64,000 nt of DNA. It comes from Lactarius indigo (taxonomy: Eukaryota > Basidiomycota > Agaricomycetes > Russulales > Russulaceae). Every line of letters starts with the position of its first letter. Within the stretch, counting starts at the first letter, position 1. The notes under the pieces were generated by a model. That model saw only the letters and a program-made list of their open reading frames with translations, ran no database searches and was not told the DNA's origin. Position numbers and translations under genes: made by a program. The stretch is taken from positions 616,296 through 680,295 of the forward strand of contig JAFKAC010000033.1 in assembly GCA_025766275.1 (NCBI GenBank), in the 5' to 3' direction. Below, in pieces: positions 10,200 to 21,339 of the stretch.

Positions 10200-13100
10200 A
10201 ATCTCTGTGAATTCCAGTAACGATTCACACGAATTACAAAACGACTGAAGTAAATGCCCTAATCGATTCTGGGGCAACCAACAACTTTATACGACCAAGC
10301 ACGGCGAAGCGGGCAGGAATCCCAATGCAGGTACTTGAGGTACCACGCAAAATCTGGAACATTGACAACACGGAGAACAAAGCTGGGTTAATCACTCATT
10401 ATGTTAACCTAGAAGTGAAAACACATCAGCAGGTGAAACAAATGAGCTTTTTGGTCACAGACCTTGGAAGCAAAGACATGGTACTAGGCTACCCATGGCT
10501 CAGTGCATTTGAGCCAACAATCAACTGGGCACAAGCAACAATACACCCAAATATGCATCCGGTCATTGTTGCCACCAGTGAAGCATTACTAAACCATACC
10601 ACAATAAGGGCGTTGATCGCAACAGAAAAGGAAGAAATCTTCCAAGAATTGGAGGAAGAAACCTTTGCCCGTGCCACCACGTCCACAGAGTTGGCCATAC
10701 TGGCACAGCAACAACAACATGCAGCAACTCTTCCACGAGAGTATGAACAGTTCTGCAAACTCTTCGATGAGCAGGCCTCGCACCGCTTCCCCCTGGCTAG
10801 GCTGTGGGATCACGCGATAGACTTCAAGCCCTCAGTGCCAGCCACTATAGACTGCAAAATATATCCCATGACGCAAAAGGAAGAAGGGGAACTGAAAGAG
10901 TTCCTAGAAGAAAAGTTAAAGCAAGGGTACTTACGCCTGTCTATTTCTCCATACACATCCTCTTTCTTCTTCATCAAAAAGAAGGATGGAAAACTACGCC
11001 TGGTACAGGATTACCGGGTCATCAACTCGCACACAATCCGCAACCAGTACCCACTCCCGCTAATTCAAGATCTCATTCTCGACCTCAGCAATGCCCATAT
11101 TTATACCAAACTGGATATCTGATGGGGCTATAACAACATATGCATTTGCGACGGTGACCAAGAAAAAGCGGCCTTCAAAACAAAATTTGGACTTTTTGAA
11201 CCAACCGTCATGTTCTTTGGCCTCATGAACTCTCCTGCCACATTCCAAGTGATGATGAACCATATCTATCACGACACCATTGCGAAGCATGAACGGTTGG
11301 GGACTACGATACGTGTTTATATGGACGATATTGGTATCGCCACTCACTTCGACCATGATCTAGCTGCCCACATCGCTGCTGTCTGGGATGTTTTGCATGT
11401 TGCCGCAGAACATGACCTCTACTTCAAGCTCAAAAAATGCCTATTCCACCAACCACGAATGGATTACCTGGGGGTAATCCTTGAAAGGGGGGTAACACGC
11501 ATGGACCCCATAAAAGTTCAAGGCATTAAAGACTGGCCAACACCGACAAAGGTCAGGGACGTACGGTCCTTTCTGGGTTTTTGCAACTTTTACCGGCTTT
11601 TCATTCGCGGTTTTGCCACGCATGCCAAACCTCTTAACAAATTGACAAGAAAAGACACGGAATGGAGATGGACAGAAGAAGAAGACAAGGCCTTCAATAC
11701 ATTAAAGCGCCTGGCAACGGAAGAACCGGTACTAGCCCACCCAGTGCTTCAAGACCTGTTCAAACTGGAGGTCGACGCCTCAGGATATGCAGTGGGAGCT
11801 GTACTACTACAGTGAAAAGCTGACGGAAAGAAGCATCTGATAGGCTACTATTCCGCAACACTTTCCGAAGTGGAAAGGAACTACAACATCTATGACCTAG
11901 AATTGCTTGCAATAGTCAAAGCTCTACACAATTGGAGACCACTGCTGGTGGGAGCCCCCCACAAGATCAAAATCTTTTCCGATCACCTCAACCTACAGTA
12001 CTGGAAGACACCGCAAAAGATTAGCAGGCGGGTGGCAAGGGAAGTACTGGAGCTATCAGAATACAACTTTGAGATTCACCACATCAAGGGAAGGAACAAT
12101 GGTCATGCCAACGCCCTATCAAGATGACCGGACTACGACCAAGGAACTGCTGACAATAAACAAGTGGTTGTGCTGCCCCCAGAAGTCTTCGTAAAAGTGA
12201 CCAACACGGCCAGGACCCTCACCATTAACCCAAACCTCCAGCAACCTCAGCATCAGCAAGACGAAAAGACAATCAAGCAATGGGTAGATCCCTACAAACT
12301 AAAGAAGATCGATGGAGAGTAGTATGAGAGTGGTATAAGGACAGCAGGTTTGTGATCACAGGACCCATCTCCACACAATGAGTGCTAATACACGACCATC
12401 ACGACCTGCCCATCCACGGACATCCGGGAATCACAAGGACACAACGAATCATGGAGCGACACTACTGGTGGCCCCGCCTACAAAAAGACGTGTACGAATA
12501 CGTACAAGGGTGCACCGAATGTCAGCGGAACAAAGTCAATACACGCCCCATTCGAGCGGCATTACATCCCATCACGCCCATCCTGGACACCACCCTGTTT
12601 CAAACAGTGGCAGTAGACTTCATCACCAAGCTACCAGTATCGGAAAAATACGATAGCATCCTCACGATCACTGACCATGACTGCAGCAAGGCCTCCATCT
12701 TTGTACCATGTAAGGAGGAAATCACGGCCAAGGAGACAGCAATCCTGTACGTGAACCATGTCTTCAAACGCTTTGGATTACCGCGGAAAGTTATTAGTGA
12801 CTGAGACCCACAATTCACGTCAAAGTTCATGCGAGAAGTATGTTGGATTTTGGGTGTCCAACAGAATGTGTCGACAGCCTATCACCCACACACCGATGGA
12901 CAATTGGAGAGGACAAATCAGTGGCTGGAACAGTATCTACGCTTCTGGGTAAACAAGCAACAGGACAACTGGACCTCTTATCTACCCATAGCAGAATTTG
13001 CGCACAACAATTGGCCTCATGAACACACCAAACAGTCGCCCTTCCAACTTCTGATGGGGTACAACCCACATGCTGATTGGACCGATAAGCCATCCCCAAT

Positions 13101-13611
13101 ACCACAGGTAACCACAAGGCTGACACAGCTCAAAGAAGCTAGGGAAGAAGTGCAACGCCTCATGAAAAAGGCACAGGAAGCATGGGTATGCAACAAAGAT
13201 ACGCCCAAGTTCAAAACCGGCGACCTTGTGTGGCTAGAAGGACGGCACCTTTGAACCAATCAACCTACGGCGAAATTAGCGGCGTGACGCCACGGACCTT
13301 TTCGGGTGACACAGGTGATGTCTCCTTGTAATTATCAATTGGAACTTCCCACACAGTGGAGAATCCACCCAGTGTTTCACATCAATCTTCTCACGCCGTA
13401 CAAGCAAACCCCCCTGCATGGGGAAAGCTTCACACGACCACCGCCCGAACTGATTGATGGAGAAGAAGAATATGAAGTTGAAGCAATTCTAGACACACGG
13501 CACTTCAGCAGGGGAAGACGGCTACAATACCTCATCAAGTGGAAAGGGTACCCAGACTTGGAGAATCAGTGGGTCAACAAGGATGACATATTCGCACCAG
13601 AAGCGCTGTGA
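10200..13611 (+). pseudogene. pol: pol of element B: protease to chromodomain
   Basis: Domains in order: protease (ALIDSGATNNFIRPS near 10257), RT (SSFFFIKKKDGK, LVQDYR, YMDD at 11319-11330), RNase H (VDASGYAVGAVL, DLELLAIVKALHNW), integrase (VDFITKLPVSEKYDS, DHDCSKASIF, YHPHTDGQLERTNQWLEQYL), and chromodomain (LQYLIKWKGYPDLENQWV). In-frame stops are TGA at 11120-11122, 11813-11815, 12125-12127, 12379-12381, 12802-12804, 13252-13254 and 13285-13287, and TAG at 12320-12322. At most TGA sites the homologues carry Arg (LDIRWGY, LSRRPD, SDRDP). A frame change is also likely near 13612. Confidence 0.85.
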
Positions 13612-13714
13612 CTATCAGGAATCTCAAGCGCGGAGGATAAAAAATAAAAGGAGGGACGAAACAGTAGAAGAAAGTCATCCCCTCTTCCTTCGCTCCACTC
13701 ATACTCATACTCAC

Positions 13715-14863
13715 ATGCCCACTTCTCCCCTGCGACATGTTACACAAGCGGCACTCCTTGACTCCCTCGCACAGGACGCCTGTGCCCTACTGGAAGAGGA
13801 CAACGTCACTGAAGTTCCCAACACCCAGCTCACGCCCTACACACCCCTTAGACAGTCAGAGGGCCCTATCACTGCACAAGAATGGGCGCATGTCATCGCC
13901 CAATTCCCAGATCCTACTCAATACCCCGACAACAAGCAAGCAGTCGTCCACATCTTCCAAAATGATGCTGGTGAGCGTGAACCCATCGCCGCCATCCCCC
14001 CAAGTGACAACCTCATCGGTGTTCGTGGAATTTTCCCATGCAACGACGAGCGTTCAAACGCTGATGGAGTATGAGTTGGAGGGTTGGAGGAAGGTAGCGG
14101 CAGCATGGCAGAAGGAACAACTCGACTCAGCAGCGGCCCAACTGAGGGAGATGCGAGAGCAACAGGAGCGATGGCAGCTGCTGAGGCTGGCCATGGTGAC
14201 GACGATTACTACCCGGTGAGACACACCTTCCTTCGAACGAAGCGCGACCCTACTAATCCCCTCATCACACCCTGGCTCATCTACACCGATGGGTCCCCCA
14301 TGTATCGAGGACGTGTGCGCGTACCCAGCGCCGCAGACCACCATCCGTTCACCACCACCGATGACCCAGTGCACGTCATTGCGCCTGAAGGGTTCAGGGC
14401 AAATCGACGACCCCATCATATTATGTACCCCATCACCAGGCCCAACAGCGTCGAGAGGGATGCATCACATGTCCAGATAATCGGAGGGGTGGATCCATTG
14501 ATCCTAGGGGTTATACCAGGTTCACCACACGTTTATGGCAAACCCCTCTACGCAGAACCACATGTGTCGGCTGCACTCTGACCCACCTATCCACACGAAG
14601 ATCTGGTGATCTTTGCGGCCAATAAGGTCACTGACCACGCCCTCAACCGCATCAATGACGAAACCCTCACAGCCAAGGTGATGCGCTACCACATGGCGAG
14701 CTACAAACTCGATCGGCTACATGCCAGGGTGAGTCAGCTTCACACTATGATCGTAAGCACACAAGACGACAAGCGCAACTGTATCTACCAATTGGAGCGT
14801 GCCACTGTGTTGGAATGCATTGCTGATGAACAGAGGGACTGGCCAGCTTGTGACTTTCGGTGA
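13715..14863 (+). pseudogene. Downstream ORF (ORF3) of element B
   Basis: Three consecutive open stretches in different frames (to 14074, 14084-14581, 14606-14863) lie between the chromodomain and the 3' LTR. The middle one carries a block (PLILGVIPGSPHVYGKPLYAEP) resembling the conserved block of element A ORF3 (GTMGAGQPHYGEGVYLL). The last is helical and charged, like element A's coiled part. No zinc knuckles are visible in this copy. Function unknown; the gene is broken by frame changes and the TGA at 14579-14581. Confidence 0.5.
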
Positions 14864-14893
14864 GTCGGGAGTCTCACGCTGAAAAGGGGGTGA

Positions 14894-15388
14894 TGTTACG
14901 TCTTGACTCGTGGACCCTTACTGTACCGGTTGCGATTATGGCTGTAAGGTATGTTAGTTGCAGACTTAGGAGTTTACGATGTAGTACGATAGGCGATTGG
15001 GCACAATTGCTGACTGAGGACTAATACTAGTAGTAGTAGTATTAGGATTGAGCTACTTATGCAATATGTTGGACACTAGTTTACAGTGACTCATGGCAGC
15101 ACTTGAAAGCCTGCCTGACTTGTATTTAAGATAGTCGTGGAAGACCAAGATACACCATCTTGGTCTTCTTGAATCGTCACTTCCTGTCTCATATCTTCTC
15201 TTTCCTTCTCGATCTCTCTATCGCACTCAAAGTAGCTTTTCAACTCTCGATTCAGTATACGACTTGTCGGTGTGCCTTCACGCATTCACTAAGACAAGAA
15301 CACAGACCTCTGAGTCATCGTGCCAGTTTGCTAAGTCTGTTACTGCCTCTACGAGCTCAAGTTGAGCTGATGTCATGACGACGTTACA
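14894..15388 (+). repeat. 3' LTR of element B
   Basis: 495 bp, starting TGTTACGTCTTGACTCG right after a purine tract and ending GACGACGTTACA. The termini match the start and end style of element A's LTR (TGTTACG ... GTTACA), but the body differs. A TATTTAA motif near 15122 could be its core promoter. Confidence 0.7.
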
Positions 15389-16741
15389 TATTTCATAGCA
15401 ATAAGACAACAGACATCTTCGCTTGATACTTGTGTGATCCAGAATCTCCAGAACCCATGCCCCTGCTAGGGTGTAACAATGTTCTCATCTTGTCTTGAAT
15501 CTAGCAACTAGTTTGTCCCCTCTCGCAGATAGCCTGCTCCCAGTCCTCCCTTCTGATCACTATCTAAGTTCACTAGCTACAGGGGTTCTCTCAGCTCGAA
15601 CCCTCAAACCTTAGCTGGGCTTCTCCCATCCGGCTTCTCAAAGTCTTCTCTAGGTTCTGTTTAGAACCTTCACTCAGCCTCAGACAGTCCTCCTAGTCCC
15701 CTTGCCGATCCCCAAGTCACTGGAACCCCCCAGTTTCCCTACTGATCCCCAAGTCACCTGGACCCTTGCCAGGGTTGTGACAGTGTGGTTGGGGTGACAG
15801 TTGTAGGGTATTGGTGGTTTGTTTGTTGGGTCAGAGTTGGGGTCGGGCTTCTGGGGGGGTTGTGGGTGTCTGCTGGCATTGTTGGCTTGTGCAGACTGGG
15901 GTTGTGTTCTTGGGTGGTGGTGGGGGAGTTGTTCTAGTCACAGGCTGTTGAGAGTGTATGTAGATGTTGGTTGGTTGGGCTCTGGTCAGTGGATTAGTCA
16001 GTTGGTCGCTTGATGCTGTTAGGGGGGGCAGGTTGGTAGCATTCTCCCTCAGGTCTCTCTGTCTTTTGTTGGCTCTCTGGGCCACATAGTGGTTGTGAGG
16101 GTATTTATTGTTACAGGGGGCCAGTGGTATTCAAGGACTGGGATAGGGCTCATCTGCCATTGCAGCTCACTCTTGGTCCTAGTCCGTCCTTGCCCCGGCT
16201 TTGCCGTGGGAATTCCGTCCCCTGGTGGTGGTTACAGTTCAAGGAGCCCCCACGGCGCTGAAGCTTGTCTGATTATAATCTATGTAAGCTCTTTTGATTT
16301 TGGTAAGCACATAAAAAAATTTATCTTTATTTTCTGATGCCACGGCATTCTTGTTGATTGAACTTTTCCAACCCGCTTCATCTTTCAATCTTACGGAACA
16401 ATGGATAGAGCATCCTATTGGCTTTGACGAGCGATATGGTGGCGCCGGGAAGGCCTTCCGAAATGAAGCCGCGAGGATCCGGAACAGATGAGTCGTCAGA
16501 GAGCCACATGTCTGCCGAGTTGTTGGTCCTCTGCAATGCTTAATATTGTGATGGTCACAGTTAGAGCAGGACAAGATTCGGTCTTAGTCGAACCTCGGAG
16601 GCTATCAGCAAGTCCCGCCAACCCGATTAGCCCGTTGACATCACACCAGCAATTAGTTAAAGGCCAACCCAAGTCTTTCGGGGCTCTAGCTTTCTAAACC
16701 AGCAGAATCCACCTTTACATCCTTCTCGCTAGGCGGATACA
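15389..16741. other. Intergenic TE debris
   Basis: No convincing gene. 15471-15782 has TGTAACA...TTGTGACA ends and could be a solo LTR remnant, but no target duplication is visible. 15831-16085 read on minus gives a Thr/Pro-rich open frame with no recognisable domain. The rest to 16741 shows nothing clear. Confidence 0.35.
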
Positions 16742-18637
16742 ATGCGACGGCGGACCTTGACGTCTCTCCCAGAGGAACTGCTGGTTAAGATCATGGAAGT
16801 TGGCGATGGGCAATCGGTACTAGCTTGCTCAAACGTGTGTTTCCTTCCCTGCTCCCTGAACAGCACCAGAAACTAACTATTGCCAAATAGACTTGTCAAA
16901 CACTACGGAATGTCATCTCTAATACCTCAAATCTCGAATATCAGCTGGTTCTTGTTTCTACAGGAATGCGAGACTCAATGGGAAAGGATGGCCCTCTTTT
17001 ACAGATAGACCGATTGCGTCTGTTGGGAAAATACATGTTTTCATGGCGCAATCTTCGGTGGTCGGAAAGTGCCGCGATACCCTTGCTCATAGGGTGGCAG
17101 GGGCCTATTGCAGTGTCGGGCAATGTCCTGGTATTTCGTAGACCACATCAAGGTATAGATACCTCAAGGGAGCTCCTGTGCCTCCGTACTCCGTCCAAAC
17201 TACGTGGGGTCGATGCGGGTTATTGGAGACTAACATTGCCTGCAGAAGCTAGGGACATGTGTGTCGATGCTCTCCAAGATTTGCTCATATATCAATGCCC
17301 GTACGTTGACTTCTACTAGCATATCCCCTTTCAAAATCGTTTTTTCTTTCCTAGCGACAGCAGTCTTCATGTGAGGAAACTTTCGACGGGAGGACCACAT
17401 CCGGCGGTAAACCACGAGGGCACGGTCTTTCCTCCCGATGGTTGGAGGTCCCACCCAGACTCTCCCCGCGTCTGCGGTACCCATGTCGCCGTCACCTCAG
17501 ATCAAGGGTTGTACATCTCTGCATGGGACTGGAAGTCCGGCGCTCACGTGTCCGAGTTTGTGAGTCGGTGTTTCGGTCTCCCTTGGTAATGGGATCGTCT
17601 GATCATCGATTCGCCCTTCCCAGCTGGCTACTGCGCAGCAGCCGTCTTTCGAGTTTCTGGACGAAAATCATATTGTGTTTCCAGGTTCCGACGATCGTCA
17701 ACTCTGCGTCTACAATATCCAGGACTTCCCTTCCTTTCGCACAAAGCCCTCCACAAGCGAGCAGGTGCGTTGCTGCCAGGTCACCATCCCACCCTGCGGC
17801 CGCCAAGGGCTCCCGAAGCGCATCCACTTCAAGTGTAACACCCTCAGCACGGGTGAGTCTGCTGGCAGCCCGTTCTGTATGGACCCCGCGCAGCGGCTCC
17901 TCGTCGTGCAGGTCACGACACCAGCGACTCAAGGAGGAGAGCGCGGGGAGGAAACGGTTGAGTTGTACCTCTCCGTGAGTGCACTACTCAGCTGTGTCAA
18001 GGCAATACGTGTGCCCGTAGTCGGGCAGGTCACACATCCGAACGCGTCGGACGTGGCGCGAGTCCTGCGCGCAACAGCCCCACATTTCGTCCTCCCGTCC
18101 GTTGTGCACCCCTCCTGCTTCAACGTGTGCGGCATGCGCGCGACCTTCTCGCGACCCACGTGGCACAAGGGCCAGCTCGTCCTTCGTGTAGCTGACTTCC
18201 AAGCGGGACGCATCGCGCGTAGCCATGATCTTCTCCCTGAGGCACCGCGGAGAGTGACTAAAGTCTATCCTTCCGAAGATGCGACGGAACCTGATGGAGG
18301 CCGTCCCAGCGGTCGGATCAGACAGGCACCTCGCGGAAGCGGTGTTGCGTGCGGGGCCGCCGCGGATGAAGGGAGCGCAAGCCATACAGTAGCGGTGAAA
18401 AATGCCCGGCCGGCGCAGCGATACTTCGAAAGGTCCGTTCCTCTACCTTGGTCGATGGGGGTGGACAGCGGCCAGTCCGTTTCGTCTGTTCTATGCGAAG
18501 ACGCTATACTATTGTTCCAGGTACGTGATATGCACGTCAGATCCGGCAAGCTCTGAATTAGGTCGCTGACGCCTCTATGTGACCAGCTAATCCCTAAACG
18601 AAATATCATAGCAGACGCGTACTGTTATGTGTTCTAA
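16742..18637 (+). CDS. F-box protein, paralog 1
   Basis: Five exons: 16742-16834, 16891-17300, 17355-17559, 17624-18520, 18587-18637, giving 551 residues, phase-checked. The N-terminus is an F-box start (LPEELLVKIMEVGDGQSVLACSN), consistent with a substrate receptor of SCF ubiquitin ligases. The remainder is an Agaricomycete-type beta-rich region with repeated hydrophobic strands (VSGNVLVFR, GLYISAWDWKSG, FLDENHIVFPGSDD). Its sister at 29650 shares intron positions, the 205 nt third exon and a 51 nt last exon. The target is unknown. The start was chosen as the ATG immediately before the F-box; the intron 1 branch site CTAAC is visible. Confidence 0.8.
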
Positions 18638-18951
18638 GAGTCTCGATCACGCGCGGCGCAACGGAAGTTTATCTTTGTGTAATTTTACTTGTGCAGGTAT
18701 CTTGTTACGCAATCTGTGTTATACGAGAGCGGGAAATCAATGATTATGTTCGTCCATCCGGTGCCGTGATAATAGTCGCCGACCCTGCTATACAGTAGAT
18801 ACAATGTTGAGCATCGGGCGTTGTAGTACCCTAATTCCGATACGGGAGTCGAACCCTAATTTAGTACTTGGACTCGAAGTGGTCTGGGTCGCCTAGCCCA
18901 CCCTTCATCGAGCTTCATCATTCCGGTTCGGACATCAGCGTTTCTCCAGCC
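18638..18951. other. Intergenic, with a tRNA-Glu 3' remnant
   Basis: No gene. 18835-18856, read on minus, gives GGGTTCGACTCCCGTATCGGAA, the T-arm and acceptor 3' strand of a fungal tRNA-Glu with one base missing. No D-arm, anticodon arm or 5' acceptor strand is found upstream. It lies 96 bp from the transposon end. Confidence 0.5.
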
Positions 18952-18969
18952 ATTGTCGCAAAATCCCGG
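18952..18969 (+). repeat. Left terminal inverted repeat (candidate)
   Basis: ATTGTCGCAAAATCCCGG, the inverted partner of 29056-29073. A TTATAAT follows at 18977-18983. Confidence 0.55.
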
Positions 18970-19200
18970 AGCACCTTATAATCGAACCGGCTTATAATTA
19001 AGATTGTAAGGTAATTTCAAGGCATTATTAAGGTCTTAAAAGCACATTAGAAGCACGTTGCTTGTAATTATAAATATCATAAGACTTACCAACAATTACA
19101 AGCTATCATAAGACTATCATAAGGGAGACAACGTATTATAATAAAGTCGCACGATTGAGAAGGTACATTATAATCAAATTATAATTGCCAGAGGGCCCTC
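18970..19200. repeat. Left subterminal AT island
   Basis: AT-rich stretch with repeated TTATAA/ATTATAAT and CATAAG motifs in both orientations. It has the same character as 28680-29050 at the other end. Subterminal repeats of this kind are typical transposase binding regions; that role is inferred. Confidence 0.55.
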
Positions 19201-19329
19201 AGAATTCTTTGAACGTCTCGTTGTTTCTGCCGCCGAGATTGGCGTGCTATATATTACGACGGACGTGATGGCAATCATCCAAACTTGGATTACTTGCATG
19301 TCCTCATCACAACGTGTTTTCGATATACA

Positions 19330-20115
19330 GCTAATACTGTCGTTGCTCTAGAAATATTACTGATGTCGCTGCTTTTGTAGATAAGGAGGCCGGTGTCCTG
19401 GGTAGGCAAAGGGCTGGGGAGAAGAAACGTACGGCGAGAAACAAGACCATGGCCACCACTAGCCGAGAGAAAGAGCCGGAGAATAGAGCGGTAGAGGTGC
19501 GCGAGCGGAAAACAAATTTGGCCGAGTTCTTGAAGGAGCTCGTAGATAGGTACACGCTTTGTTCGTTGAGATCGGTTGGTTTTCCTACATGAGCAATTCC
19601 ATCGCGTTTTCGTGAACCGTTATCGTGATCTGGACCCATCTATTCGTGCGGAGTGCGTTCGTTCCATCGGTTTATGGTTCAAAAATACCCTGGCCACTTC
19701 CTTGACGGCACGTATCTTCGCTACGTCGGGTGAGTCCTCTCGGATTCTAATACTTAAGTCCGTCTGGAGGCTGTCAAATCACTCTCTGGCGTCTACGAGA
19801 ACACGGACTACATCGGATCCATACAGACCTTCACAGAACGATTCAAGCCTCGTCTTGTCGAGATGGCGGCGTGGGACATGGAGCTCGCTGTTCACGTTGC
19901 TGTCATCGGTGCTGTCGCTGCGCGTCGACTACTCGAGGATGAACAGCGCGAGAAACTGCGCATACTTGTTTTTGATGAAGACGCCAAGGTCCGCAGGGCT
20001 GTTAGTGAGTTCGTCAGAGGCGTGTGGGCCGAAATCGTTGAAGAGATGCTGGGGAATGGCAAGGGCAAGCAGGAGCGCACACGCGCAGGGGTCGAGGCGA
20101 CAAAAAAGTCGAAGT
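19330..20115 (+). pseudogene. SCC3: Cohesin subunit SCC3/STAG fragment
   Basis: Matches the region leading into and including the stromalin conservative domain: a charged lead (KTNLAEFLKELVD), then FVNRYRDLDPSIRAECVRSI, HFLDGTYLRYVG, VRLEAVKSLSGVYENT, FKPRLVEMAAWDMELAV and a HEAT-like tail (FDEDAKVRRAVSEFVRGVW). Scc3 is the HEAT-repeat subunit of cohesin that loads and holds sister chromatids. This copy is broken: one base is missing in the A run at about 19679-19685, TGA at 19731-19733 replaces an expected Trp, and TAA at 19755-19757 interrupts the next helix. A plausible intron lies at about 19549-19601. Only an internal piece is present, so it is a captured or duplicated fragment. Confidence 0.8.
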
Positions 20116-20201
20116 TAGTAATAAGCGGACGTTGGCGCTGCGCGCGGTTTCCCGACTAGACGAGCGCCAACCATCGTCGGTTTTCCTTCGTCAACCACTG
20201 A

Positions 20202-20330
20202 TCATGAACCCCTCGAATACACGTAAACGAGAGCAGCTCCCGGACACCCCGCGAAAGCGTCGACGGATCGTGTTGAACGTCGGTGAGTACTCGCACTCGA
20301 ATCTGCAGGGAAGGCGAATTGGCTGACTCG
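20202..20330 (+). CDS. Short basic N-terminal exon-like ORF, unknown
   Basis: An ATG opens a strongly basic stretch (MNPSNTRKREQLPDTPRKRR) ending at a good donor (GTGAGT near 20283). It looks like the first exon of a nuclear protein, perhaps another captured fragment. No continuation was identified. Confidence 0.25.
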
Positions 20331-20799
20331 AACCTCGCCTAAGTGGACCCTGGTCCTGTTGCTCCTGCGGCCCTCCCGCCGCCGGCGCCGCCCCCCACCC
20401 CAGTTCAAGAAACCGACCCGCCCCGAGGCGATTCTCCGTGCGGATGTTCGATCTGCGCCCGTGCCGGAGCGCAACAATAGGTGGGTCTTCTGCGCTTGCC
20501 TGCTGTCCCAGGCTGACTCTCCCTCCATCAATTTGACGACTCCTGCGCGTCAGATCTGCGTACGCGTTCGCGGGCAGCAGGAATGGGGAATAACAACCCT
20601 TAGCAATAGTATAGTGAAGTTGGATTGTTCGTAGTTGGATGGAATGCGCACGCGTTTGGGTGTCTTTATGGTTTCTGCCTCCCTGTGAGGTACCCCCCTT
20701 TACGCCTGGCTCAGATGTGTTCTCGTTGATGTGCGGTGACGTTCGATCAGTTCCTGCGGAAACTGCGTGCGTGCTCGCGAAAGGTTGTCTGGGAGGAGG

Positions 20800-21290
20800 C
20801 GGTATGTTACGTGGGGTGTTGATTGTTAGCACTGTCGACACGTTCCGTGGCAAAATGTACCTCTTTGCGGGATTGGGCTAGCTCGTGTTCTAGTTCCGCG
20901 CACAACTGGCTAAGATCCGCGTTCGCCACGCTTAATTTGGCGACTTCGGCAGTGTACCTCGCCTGATGGCTTCAAGGACACGCTCGGCAAACTCACCGCG
21001 AGCGTCACGGAGGCCAAGGAGGTACCGCCAGATATCCCGTGAGACGGCGGAGCGTGTGGGGTACCAGCGGGACTCGGCGTGGACCCCCCAATTCTGATGA
21101 ATGCTAGCAGACGTGATGCGGCATCTCGTATGGCCTTCTGCACGTTCTTGCAGAGTTGGCGTATCTTGGGCTTCTGCTTACCATCGGAGAAATCTCTGGC
21201 GGCGGCTGGTCTCAATACCCTAAGAGCACGATTGCGAACTTGGTTGTCGTTCTGCGCAAGTTTTCATCAATGACGATGACCACTTAGATC
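20800..21290 (-). pseudogene. Unidentified fragment with coiled-coil tail
   Basis: Read on minus, 21240-21110 is helical (IRQLCKNVQKAIRDAASRLL), then a frame change gives ESRWYPTRSAVSRDIWRYLL and LRDARGEFAERVLEAIRRG. A further frame gives a coiled segment (VAKLSVANADLSQLCAELEH). Coherent protein-like pieces in three frames imply a broken gene. I do not recognise the family. Confidence 0.3.
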
Positions 21291-21339
21291 GATTTTTCAT
21301 TACTGTCGACAAGAGAGTGGCTATTTCGGTTCAGAACAA

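Larger units (their letters stand above)
9594..15388 (+). mobile_element. Ty3/gypsy element B, 5'-truncated, with 3' LTR
   Basis: Plus-strand relative of element C. It begins abruptly inside gag where element A's LTR ends, then continues through a CCHC knuckle, protease, RT, RNase H, integrase, chromodomain, a downstream ORF, the purine tract GAAAAGGGGG and a 3' LTR. No 5' LTR is present. Eight or more in-frame stops show that it is dead. Confidence 0.85.

Noticed and set aside
15471..15782. A solo LTR with TG...CA ends
   Set aside because: Ends fit loosely but flanking bases do not form a duplication and no second copy is in the window; kept only as a possibility in the intergenic note.
18835..18856. 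A tRNA-Glu gene
   Set aside because: Only the 3' part is present; no D-arm, anticodon arm or matching 5' acceptor strand could be found.
19731..19757. A short intron in the SCC3 fragment to bypass its stops
   Set aside because: The GT-AG span would be about 29 nt, too short, and the stops fall where homologues have Trp and an acidic or polar residue in a continuous helix.
20191..20853. 220-codon open frame on the minus strand
   Set aside because: Low-complexity composition, no domain, and it runs antisense to the basic exon-like ORF and across unrelated DNA.
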